NCBI GenBank assembly: GCA_964527835.1
Contig: CAZGNV010000007.1
Coordinates: forward strand, 33,289-97,288
Reading direction: 5' to 3'
DNA: 64,000 nt
Source of the DNA: JAFDCJ01 sp964527835
Lineage (GTDB): Bacteria; Desulfobacterota; Desulfobacteria; Desulfobacterales; JAFDCJ01
In this document: one piece after another, positions 43,171 to 50,596 of the stretch
Layout of the letters: every line of letters begins with the position of its first letter
How positions within the stretch are numbered: the first letter of the stretch is position 1
Notes under the pieces: generated by a model
Database searches by the model: none
Told to the model about the DNA's origin: nothing
The model's input: only the letters and a program-made list of their open reading frames with translations
Made by a program: the position numbers and the translations under genes

Positions 43171-44342
43171 TGTCTGATGAGGCCGTGACCACCAACAAAT
43201 CTTTTTTGACCCCCTTCAATGTTGTTGCCGGCATTATCGTGATCGTGGGGCTTTTGATTACCGTCATCCGCTTTACCCGGGGGCTGGGGGCGGTCACCAA
43301 TTTGTCCGATTACAATCCCTGGGGGATCTGGATCGGCTTTGACCTGCTGGTGGGTGTCGCCCTGGCAGCCGGCGGCTTTGTGACCTCGGCCGCCGTTTAT
43401 ATCTTTGGCATGAAGAAGTATCACAGCGCGGTGCGCCCGGCGATTCTGACCGGGTTTTTAGGCTATGCCATGGTCGTCGTGGCGCTCAACTATGATGTCG
43501 GCCGCCCCTGGAGGTTGCCGTTTCCGTTTGTTGTCCAGCAGGGCACGACCTCCCTGCTGTTCGAGGTGGCCGCCTGCGTGGCCCTTTATCTGACGGTGCT
43601 GTTTGTCGAATTTTCTCCGGCGGCCCTGGAATGGCTGGGGCTCAGGCGGGCGCGCAACATCATCATCAGGCTCACCCTGCTGCTGACCATCTTCGGGGTG
43701 GTGCTGTCCACCCTGCACCAGTCATCACTGGGAGCGCTGTTTTTAATCGCCCCGTCCAAACTGCACCCCCTGTGGTATTCGCCATATCTGCCGGTCTTCT
43801 TTTTTGTGTCCAGCGTCATTGCCGGGCTTTCGATGGTGATTTTCGAAAGCACCCTGTCCCACCGCTATTTCAAGGACAAAATGGATGCCGAACACCTGGT
43901 GCAAAAAGACGCGGTGGCCCTGGGCTTCGGCAAGGCCGCATCCCTGGTGCTGGCCGGCTATTTCATCATCAAGGTCATCGGGGTGTCCCAGAGCAACGGC
44001 TGGCACCTGCTGGCAACTTCCTACGGGGCCTGGTTTCTGGTTGAAACACTGGGTTTTGTGGCCCTGCCGTGTTTTTTGTATGCCGTCGGCGTGCGGGAGA
44101 AAAACCTGAAACTCATCAAGTGGACGGCGGCCTGGACCGTGCTGGGCATTGTGGTCAACCGCCTCAATGTCGGGCTGATCGCATTCAACTGGCACCTGCC
44201 GTCTGCCGAACGCTACTTTCCCCACTGGATGGAGATCGCCATCTCCGTTTTCCTGGTAACGGTGGGGCTGCTGGTATTTCGTTTCATCGTCACGCGCATG
44301 CCGATCATGTATGCGCACAAAGATTATGAGGAACCCATCTAG
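43170..44342 (+). CDS. hmcC: HmcC, NrfD-type integral membrane subunit
   Basis: 390 residues, about 10 helices, of the NrfD/PsrC family (DYNPWGIWIGFDLLVGVALA; LHQSSLGALFLIAPSKLHPL). Such subunits bind quinone or couple electron flow to ion movement without haem. The ATG overlaps the hmcB stop codon, so translation is coupled. Length and place match Hmc operons of sulfate reducers. Confidence 0.95.
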   Translation: MSDEAVTTNKSFLTPFNVVAGIIVIVGLLITVIRFTRGLGAVTNLSDYNPWGIWIGFDLLVGVALAAGGFVTSAAVYIFGMKKYHSAVRPAILTGFLGYAMVVVALNYDVGRPWRLPFPFVVQQGTTSLLFEVAACVALYLTVLFVEFSPAALEWLGLRRARNIIIRLTLLLTIFGVVLSTLHQSSLGALFLIAPSKLHPLWYSPYLPVFFFVSSVIAGLSMVIFESTLSHRYFKDKMDAEHLVQKDAVALGFGKAASLVLAGYFIIKVIGVSQSNGWHLLATSYGAWFLVETLGFVALPCFLYAVGVREKNLKLIKWTAAWTVLGIVVNRLNVGLIAFNWHLPSAERYFPHWMEIAISVFLVTVGLLVFRFIVTRMPIMYAHKDYEEPI

Positions 44343-44353
44343 AGGCAACGATC

Positions 44354-44488
44354 ATGGAGACGACCATCCATACACTGCAGGATTACATGCTGCACACGGA
44401 AAACATCACCTATTTGCTGATCGTGGCGGCGCTGATCGCCATCACTTTTTTCTTTCGCTTTCTCACCGAAAGAGATGATGATGAATAG
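44354..44488 (+). CDS. hmcD: HmcD, small membrane subunit
   Basis: 44 residues: METTIHTLQDYMLHTENITY, one helix LLIVAALIAITFFFRF, and an acidic end LTERDDDE. Its size, single helix and position between hmcC and hmcE match HmcD, a small subunit of unknown detailed role. It starts 11 bases after the hmcC stop, with AGAGGCAACG as ribosome site. Confidence 0.85.
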   Translation: METTIHTLQDYMLHTENITYLLIVAALIAITFFFRFLTERDDDE

Positions 44489-44541
44489 TGATTTTTTTGA
44501 TTTTGTTTACGATCAGGGTATAATACTTCAAGGAGCAAGCC

Positions 44542-45219
44542 ATGTATGAATTTGTAACCGGGCCCCTGGCATGGTTCTCATTTGCCGTTTTTTTCATCGG
44601 TATCATCGTTCGCATCGTGCTGTATATCAGGGGCCTTGACTGGAAGGCCGACCGGGTGACCTACCGCGTCAACGTGGCTTACGGGGTCAGAGGAGCGCTG
44701 CGCTCAATTTTTTTCTGGCTGTTTCCCTATGGAACCCGCAGCTGGCGCAACAACCCCTGGTTTACCTTCTGGGTCTTTCTGATGCATATCGGCCTGCTGT
44801 TGACCCCGGTGTTTTTGCTGGGGCACAACGTTTTGCTGCGCGAGCGGTGGGGGTTCAGCCTCTGGACCCTGCCCGAGGGAGCGGCCCAGGTGCTGTCGGT
44901 CCTGGTCATCGTGGCGGCCGTTTTTCTGGTATTGCGAAGAATCGCACTGCCCGAAGTCAGGCTGATGACCACCGCCTATGACTACCTGATGCTGGCCATT
45001 GCCGTGGCCCCGTTTTTCACCGGGCTGATGGCCGTCTACCGTGTGCCGGACTACTCTTTCTGGCTGATTGTGCATATCATTTGCGGGGAGATTTTTCTGG
45101 TCGCCATCCCGCTGACCAAGCTGTCGCATTTTATTCTTTTCTTTTTGAGCCGGGCGCAGCTGGGAATGGACTACGGCATCAAGCGCGGCGGCATGAAAGG
45201 CAAGGGCCTGGCGTGGTAG
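44542..45219 (+). CDS. hmcE: HmcE, cytochrome b-type membrane subunit
   Basis: 225 residues, about five helices, related to the gamma subunit of respiratory nitrate reductase and DsrM. His residues placed on helices (WVFLMHIGLLLTPVFLLGHN; FWLIVHIICGEIFLVAIPLT; KLSHFILFF) can ligate two haems b. It passes electrons through the membrane to HmcF, with possible quinone contact. AAGGAGC precedes the ATG. Gene order fits hmcE. Confidence 0.93.
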   Translation: MYEFVTGPLAWFSFAVFFIGIIVRIVLYIRGLDWKADRVTYRVNVAYGVRGALRSIFFWLFPYGTRSWRNNPWFTFWVFLMHIGLLLTPVFLLGHNVLLRERWGFSLWTLPEGAAQVLSVLVIVAAVFLVLRRIALPEVRLMTTAYDYLMLAIAVAPFFTGLMAVYRVPDYSFWLIVHIICGEIFLVAIPLTKLSHFILFFLSRAQLGMDYGIKRGGMKGKGLAW

Positions 45220-45274
45220 CCGTGTGGCGGGTCGGACAAAACTTTAACCACTAAGCAATCAAGGATTAAAACCC

Positions 45275-46660
45275 ATGCCGGAAGGAATGCTGTGCAACAA
45301 AAAAACGGTGGACACCAAGGAGCAACTCCAGGCCCTGCTGGCCGACAAAAGCGGCAAGCAGTACTATGAGGAGATGAACCACCTCGAGGTGGACCGCGAT
45401 GCCCTGTGGGCGACTATCAAAAAAAGCTTCAAATCGCGCCTGAAGACCTGGCTGGAAATATGCTCTCACTGCGGCCTGTGCGCTGAAAGCTGTTTTTACT
45501 TCATTGCCAACAATCGCGATCCGAGGCAGGTTCCCTCCTACAAGATCCAGGCGACCCTCGGCGAGCTGATCCGGCGCAAGGCCGATGTGGACAACGAGTT
45601 TATGCAGATGTGCATGGACACCGCCTACGCCAAGTGCACCTGCTGCACCCGCTGCGGCGTGTACTGCCCCTTTGGCATTGACACCGGCATCATGTTCAGT
45701 TACCTGCGCGGATTGCTGTTTTCCCAGGGATTCGTGCCCTGGGAGATGAAAATCGGCACGGGGATGCACCGCATCTACCGGGCCCAGATGGACATCACCA
45801 CTGAAGACTGGGTGGATACCTGCGAGTGGATGGCCGAGGAATACGAAGACGACTGGCCCGGGCTGGAAATCCCGGTGGACAAGCAGAATGCCGACATCAT
45901 GTACACCGTCAATGCCCGGGAGCCCAAGCATTACCCGGAAGATATCGCCGAGGCGGCCATCCTGTTTCACGTGGCCGGCGAAAACTGGACGGTCCCCAGC
46001 GAAGGCTGGGAGGAAACCAGCCTGGCCATGTTCGCCGGCGACTGGGCGGCCTGCAAGATGCAGGTCGAAACGGTATACGCCGCCATGGAGCGGCTGAAGC
46101 CCAAGCGCATGGTGGTCACCGAGTGCGGCCACGCCTACCGGGCCACCGTCATCGAAGGGCCTTACTGGGCCGGAATTGAAACCGGCAAAACCCCCGTGGA
46201 AAGCCTGCACTACGTGGAATGGGTCGCCGAGGCCCTGCGTACCGGCAAGCTGAAAATTGATCCGTCCAAAAAAATCAAGGAGCCGGTGACCTACCAGGAT
46301 TCCTGCAATTATGTGCGCAATGCCGGGCTGGGGGAGATCGCCCGGGAGATCATGGGCTATATCGCCGAGGATTTCCGGGAGATGACGCCCTGCCGGGAGC
46401 ACAATTTTTGCTGCGGCGGCGGTGGCGGACTCAACGGCATCGGCCGCTACCGCCAGCAGCGCAACGTGGGGCTGACCGTCAAGCGCGATCAGATCCTGGC
46501 CACCGGCGCCAAGCTGGTGGTCGCACCGTGCCACAACTGCTGGGATGCCATCCGGGACATGGAGGAGATCTATAAAATCGGCATCCGCTGGACTTTCTTA
46601 AAGCCGCTGCTCATCAGCATGATCGAAGTGCCGGAGCACCTCAAACCAAAGGAGGAGTAG
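45275..46660 (+). CDS. hmcF: HmcF, cytoplasmic HdrD/DsrK-like iron-sulfur subunit
   Basis: 461 residues. Two ferredoxin-type groups (CSHCGLCAESCFYF and CTCCTRCGVYCPFG) are followed by CCG domains. The late one shows TYQDSCNYVRNAGLG and NFCCGGGGGLNG, the signature of heterodisulfide-reductase subunit D and DsrK, which hold a non-cubane or special [4Fe-4S] site. It faces the cytoplasm and would give or take electrons for sulfate reduction; the physiological partner of Hmc is still debated. Ribosome site AAGGA before the ATG. Confidence 0.95.
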   Translation: MPEGMLCNKKTVDTKEQLQALLADKSGKQYYEEMNHLEVDRDALWATIKKSFKSRLKTWLEICSHCGLCAESCFYFIANNRDPRQVPSYKIQATLGELIRRKADVDNEFMQMCMDTAYAKCTCCTRCGVYCPFGIDTGIMFSYLRGLLFSQGFVPWEMKIGTGMHRIYRAQMDITTEDWVDTCEWMAEEYEDDWPGLEIPVDKQNADIMYTVNAREPKHYPEDIAEAAILFHVAGENWTVPSEGWEETSLAMFAGDWAACKMQVETVYAAMERLKPKRMVVTECGHAYRATVIEGPYWAGIETGKTPVESLHYVEWVAEALRTGKLKIDPSKKIKEPVTYQDSCNYVRNAGLGEIAREIMGYIAEDFREMTPCREHNFCCGGGGGLNGIGRYRQQRNVGLTVKRDQILATGAKLVVAPCHNCWDAIRDMEEIYKIGIRWTFLKPLLISMIEVPEHLKPKEE

Positions 46661-46661
46661 T

Positions 46662-47192
46662 GTGAACCGGGTCACCCTGGAAAAAGACGGCTCGCTGGCA
46701 GAAGACCGTTGCCGCGTTAAAAAAAATGCGCTGATGTTTCTGGGGTATAAAGTCGAGCTGGCTGCAGGCTGCACCCTGCGCAGTTTTTTTCGCATGTTTG
46801 ACAGATATCCGGTGCTGGCCGAACTCAGCGCGTTTTTGCCCGACTGCCGCCAGCGCTGCCAGGCCTGCCCACCGAGCGGCTGTGTCACCGATGCCGTTGC
46901 GCATCTGGAATTCAACAAGACCGTGGAGATGGTCGGGTTTCCCGGGAAGCCGCGCCTGGAGATTTACAACAGCCTTTGCGGGGTTGCCGACGGCCGGCAG
47001 GTGCCGCTCAAGCCCCTGCAGCTGGAAGATCTCCTGGATCTGCCGCTGAAGCTGGGCGGGCTCAAGCACATTGTCTTCGGTGACAAGGTGGATGTCTTCG
47101 AGTTTGAAACCGTGTTCAGCCTTTTTGAACTGATTGAGGGAATCGTGTGGGAATTAAGTTTTCAGGGGACGCCCCGGGAATGCGCCCTGTAA
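46662..47192 (+). CDS. Unknown Cys-containing protein at the end of the hmc operon
   Basis: 176 residues, start GTG one base after the hmcF stop, with GGAGGAG inside the hmcF end, so it is translationally coupled. No family recognised. Soluble, with a Cys-rich centre (FLPDCRQRCQACPPSGC) that could bind a metal or cluster, then a C-terminal half with mixed strands and helices (VFEFETVFSLFELIEGIVWE). Its tight coupling to hmcF suggests a maturation, assembly or regulatory role for Hmc; this is inference from position. Confidence 0.7.
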   Translation: MNRVTLEKDGSLAEDRCRVKKNALMFLGYKVELAAGCTLRSFFRMFDRYPVLAELSAFLPDCRQRCQACPPSGCVTDAVAHLEFNKTVEMVGFPGKPRLEIYNSLCGVADGRQVPLKPLQLEDLLDLPLKLGGLKHIVFGDKVDVFEFETVFSLFELIEGIVWELSFQGTPRECAL

Positions 47193-47203
47193 GGAGATGA
47201 CCC

Positions 47204-48130
47204 ATGTTTAAAAAACTGCTGTTTGCCACCACGGCATCGCCCACCTGTGACAATGCGGCCAAAGTCGCCTTCGACCTGGAGCTCAAGTGGGATGCCAAAC
47301 TGATCATCTTTCATGTGCTCGGTGTTCCCACCCGCGGGTACAGCCCTTTTGTCACCGACGTGCGAACCGGGGAGACCGAAGAGCCCGATCCGGATTACGT
47401 CGAGTGGGTCAAAGAGGAAATCAAGACCACCTATGCCGAGCTGCTGGCCGACAGTGAAAATTCGGTCATCGAGACCACCGTCGGCGCGCCCCACCGGGAG
47501 ATCCTGCGCCTGGCCCGCAGAGAAAACGTCGATATGATCATCATGGGCGCCCACAGCCGGGATGAGGATGTGGGGGCCACCCGTCACCGGGCGATTGCCG
47601 GCAGCACCATGCAGCGGGTAGCCAAGGCGGCCCGCTGCCCCGTGGTGATTATCAACCGGCCCTGCACCACCTGCTGGAAGCTGTTTTCCAATATTGTGGT
47701 CGGGCTCGATTTTTCCAAGGCTTCGCGCTACGCTTTTTTGTGGGCTTACAAGCTGGCCCGGCAGGTCGGAGCGCGGCTGCATATTTTTCATGCCTTTGAT
47801 ATCAGTTCGGGCCGCTACGGTGAGCTCCAGGGGCAGGACGAGATTGAGCAGCAGATCTCAGAGGCCCGGCAGCGGATTGAAAAAGAGTACATTCCCAAAA
47901 TGAAGGGCTTTGACAACTACGGCATCGAGATCTGGGAAGGCATCCCCTATGTCGAGATTCTAAAGTTCGCGCGGGAAAAACAGGCCGATCTGATCGTCAT
48001 GGCCCACCATACCCGGGAGGTGGATCCCGAAAAGGCCCTGCTGGGCAGCACCGTGGAGCAGGTTGTGCTGCGCGCGGCGTGTCCGGTGGCCAGCGTCAAT
48101 CACCCGGACAAGGTGGCCGACGTGGATTGA
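47204..48130 (+). CDS. Tandem universal stress protein (two UspA domains)
   Basis: 308 residues, two UspA domains in one chain. The first starts MFKKLLFATTASPTCDNAAK and ends with DMIIMGAHSRDEDVGATRHR and GSTMQRVAKAARCPVVII. The second starts IVVGLDFSKASRYAFLWAYK and ends DLIVMAHHTREVDPEKALLG, then GSTVEQVVLRAACPVASV. The G-2x-G-9x-type nucleotide-binding loop is degenerate but recognisable. UspA proteins bind ATP or act as stress signals. Placed 11 bases after the previous gene in the hmc transcript, it may tune the complex under energy stress. Confidence 0.9.
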   Translation: MFKKLLFATTASPTCDNAAKVAFDLELKWDAKLIIFHVLGVPTRGYSPFVTDVRTGETEEPDPDYVEWVKEEIKTTYAELLADSENSVIETTVGAPHREILRLARRENVDMIIMGAHSRDEDVGATRHRAIAGSTMQRVAKAARCPVVIINRPCTTCWKLFSNIVVGLDFSKASRYAFLWAYKLARQVGARLHIFHAFDISSGRYGELQGQDEIEQQISEARQRIEKEYIPKMKGFDNYGIEIWEGIPYVEILKFAREKQADLIVMAHHTREVDPEKALLGSTVEQVVLRAACPVASVNHPDKVADVD

Positions 48131-48138
48131 GGGGGCGG

Positions 48139-48552
48139 ATGGGTAAAAAAAAAGTCCTGATCATCGACGACGAGCTGGATGTCAGAATTTATGTCGCCAC
48201 CCTGTTTGAAACCAGCGGCTATGAGCCCACTGTATGCCGCAATGGAAAAGAAGGCCTTGCAAAGGCCCGCCAACTCGCACCGGACCTGATCATCCTCGAT
48301 GTCATGATGCCGGAAGCCGGCGGCGTCAATATGTTCCGGGAACTCAAAAGCGATGATGCGCTCAAACATATCCCGGTGGTCATGCTGACCGGAGTCGGCC
48401 AGGCATCCTTTGCCCACTGCCTGAAGATGCTGGATCTTCAGCTCGACGAGCCCATCGCCCAGCCCGATGGCTACATGGAAAAACCGCTGGACCATGAAAA
48501 ATTGCTCGCCCTGGCTGAAAAAATCCTGCACGGGCGCAGTCAGGCGCCGTGA
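48139..48552 (+). CDS. Receiver-only response regulator (Rrf1-like)
   Basis: 137 residues, one receiver domain and no output domain. Acidic pocket IIDDE, phosphorylated Asp in LIILDVMMPEAGG, switch Thr in VVMLTGVG and Lys in YMEKPLDHEKL. An insertion between beta5 and its flank (LQLDEPIAQPDG) is unusual. In Desulfovibrio the hmc operon is followed by rrf1, a response regulator, so by position this is the likely counterpart. Start ATG after GGGGGCGG, eight bases beyond the Usp stop. Confidence 0.88.
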   Translation: MGKKKVLIIDDELDVRIYVATLFETSGYEPTVCRNGKEGLAKARQLAPDLIILDVMMPEAGGVNMFRELKSDDALKHIPVVMLTGVGQASFAHCLKMLDLQLDEPIAQPDGYMEKPLDHEKLLALAEKILHGRSQAP

Positions 48553-48654
48553 TCAGGTACATCATCCACCGGCCGTGCCGGCAGCACGGGGCGCCCCGCC
48601 TGGTCCGGACGAAGATCTTCACGGCATGTTGCACCCGCATTGAAGGCAACTTTT

Positions 48655-50592
48655 ATGAATCTTAAAATTCTGCTGGCCGATGACGAAGCAGGCATTCGCA
48701 AGGTTCTGGGAATCTCCCTGGCCGACAGCGGCTACCAGGTGCTGACGGCTGAAGACGGCCAGCAGGCACTGGATGCATTTCGGCGGCATCAGCCCGAAAT
48801 CGTGCTGACCGACATCAAGATGCCGGGCCTGGACGGAATCGAGTTGCTGCAAACGATCAAGCAGGAATCCCCGGACACGGAGGTCATCATGATCACCGGC
48901 CACGGGGACATGGAACTGGCCATCCGCAGCCTCAAGCATGAAGCCACCGACTTTGTCACCAAACCCGTCAATGACGATGTCCTGCAAATCGCCCTCAAGC
49001 GGGCCCGTGAAAAAATCGCCATGCGCCGCGAGCTGCGGCAGTATACCGAAAACCTGGAGGAACTGGTTCGCCGCCAGTCCGCCCGGCTGGTTGAAGTCGA
49101 ACGGCTGGCGGCCATCGGCCAGGCCGTGGATGGACTGTCTTCGGCCTTTCGCGGCATCGCCGGCGATCTGGAAGGGGGGCTGCGCTATTTCAATGAAATG
49201 CCCTGCTTTGTCGCCATCCACAACCGGCAGCTGAAAATCGTCGCCGCCAATCAGCTGTACAATGAGCGCCTGGGAGACAGGATCGGCGCTGACAGCTGGG
49301 CAATATACGACGGTGCGCAAAACAGCCCCGCAAACTGCCCGGTGGCCCGGACTTTTGAAACCGGCCGGGGACAGCGCTGCCAGGCAACGCTGCGCTGTGG
49401 CGATGGCCAGCGGTTTCCGGTGATGGTGCACACCGCCCCCATTGAAAACAGCCGGGGGGACCTGGACCTCGTGCTGGAAATTTCGGTGGACATCTCGGAG
49501 GTCAAGCGCCTCCAGGAGCAGCTGCGCACCACCCGGCACAAGTACCAGCAGCTGTTTGACCTGGTGCCCTGCTACATCACCGTCCAGGACCGTGAGTTTA
49601 ATATCACCGCCTCCAACCGGCGCTTCAATGAGGATTTCGGCGACGACGTCGGTTCGCACTGTTATTCCGTTTACAAGCACCAGGAAGAGCCCTGTGCCGA
49701 CTGCCCGGTGGCGCGCACCTTCGAAGACGGCAAATCCCACCAGTCCGAGATGGTGGTGACGGCCAAGTCCGGCGACCAGTACCATGTTCTGATCAACACC
49801 GCCCCGATTATCGATGCCGACGGCCGCGTCGAAGAGGTGCTGGAGATGTCGACCAACATCACGGAAATCCGCCAGCTGCAGGACCGGCTTTCTTCCCTGG
49901 GCCTGATGGTCAGCTCCATCTCCCACGGCGTCAAGGGAATTTTAACCGGACTGGACGGCGGGCTGTACATGCTCAATTCAGGGCTTGCAAAAAATGACGA
50001 CCGCAAGGTACAAGAAGGGCTGGGGGCCGTGACCGAGATGGTCGACCGCATCCGCAACCTGGTGCTCGATATCCTCTACTACGCCAAGGAGCGGCCCCTG
50101 GAGTGGACGTCTGCCGATGTAATTGATTTTGCGGAAGATGTGGCGGTGATGATGCAGCCCAAGCTTGAAAACCATTTCATCGGGCTGGAAAAAAGGTTTG
50201 CCCCTTCCATGGGCCGCTTCGAGGCCGATGCGGCGGCGCTGGCCACGGCCCTGAGCAATATTTTCGAAAATGCCATTGAAGCCTGTGCTGAGGACCGCTC
50301 GCAGAAATCCCACCGCATTGTTTTTACCGTCGGCCGGGATAACGGACACGTCCTGTTTGAAATCGAGGACAACGGCATCGGTATGAGCCGGGAGATCCGT
50401 GACAATATCTTCAACCTGTTTTTTTCGTCCAAAGGCAAAAAGGGGACCGGGCTGGGCCTGTTTCTGGCGCGCAACATCATCCAGCAGCATGGGGGGACGA
50501 TCCAGGTGGAGTCCGCAGCCGGGCAGGGTTCCGTTTTCCGGGTGCGCATCCCCAGAACACTTCCCCGGCAGGCCCCGGCAACCGGATCTTGA
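48655..50592 (+). CDS. Hybrid protein: receiver, two PAS domains, histidine kinase
   Basis: 645 residues, cytoplasmic. Receiver domain at 1-120 (ADDEAGIRKVLGISLADSGY; phospho-Asp in VLTDIKMPGLDG; VTKPVNDD). A short coiled coil follows, then two PAS domains (about 178-285, 296-405), each with a CPVARTFE motif after nearby Cys. Next is a kinase core with H-box SSISHGVKGILTGLDGG and an ATP-binding end (NIFENAIEACAED, EDNGIGMSREI, GTGLGLFLARNI). There is no DNA-binding output. AAGG stands eight bases before the ATG. It is followed after four bases by the haem kinase gene, so they share a transcript. Confidence 0.9.
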   Translation: MNLKILLADDEAGIRKVLGISLADSGYQVLTAEDGQQALDAFRRHQPEIVLTDIKMPGLDGIELLQTIKQESPDTEVIMITGHGDMELAIRSLKHEATDFVTKPVNDDVLQIALKRAREKIAMRRELRQYTENLEELVRRQSARLVEVERLAAIGQAVDGLSSAFRGIAGDLEGGLRYFNEMPCFVAIHNRQLKIVAANQLYNERLGDRIGADSWAIYDGAQNSPANCPVARTFETGRGQRCQATLRCGDGQRFPVMVHTAPIENSRGDLDLVLEISVDISEVKRLQEQLRTTRHKYQQLFDLVPCYITVQDREFNITASNRRFNEDFGDDVGSHCYSVYKHQEEPCADCPVARTFEDGKSHQSEMVVTAKSGDQYHVLINTAPIIDADGRVEEVLEMSTNITEIRQLQDRLSSLGLMVSSISHGVKGILTGLDGGLYMLNSGLAKNDDRKVQEGLGAVTEMVDRIRNLVLDILYYAKERPLEWTSADVIDFAEDVAVMMQPKLENHFIGLEKRFAPSMGRFEADAAALATALSNIFENAIEACAEDRSQKSHRIVFTVGRDNGHVLFEIEDNGIGMSREIRDNIFNLFFSSKGKKGTGLGLFLARNIIQQHGGTIQVESAAGQGSVFRVRIPRTLPRQAPATGS

Positions 50593-50596
50593 TTTA

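Noticed and set aside
45266..46534. Minus-strand frame of 422 codons opposite hmcF
   Set aside because: Antisense to a gene with clear iron-sulfur motifs; composition is that of a GC-rich shadow.
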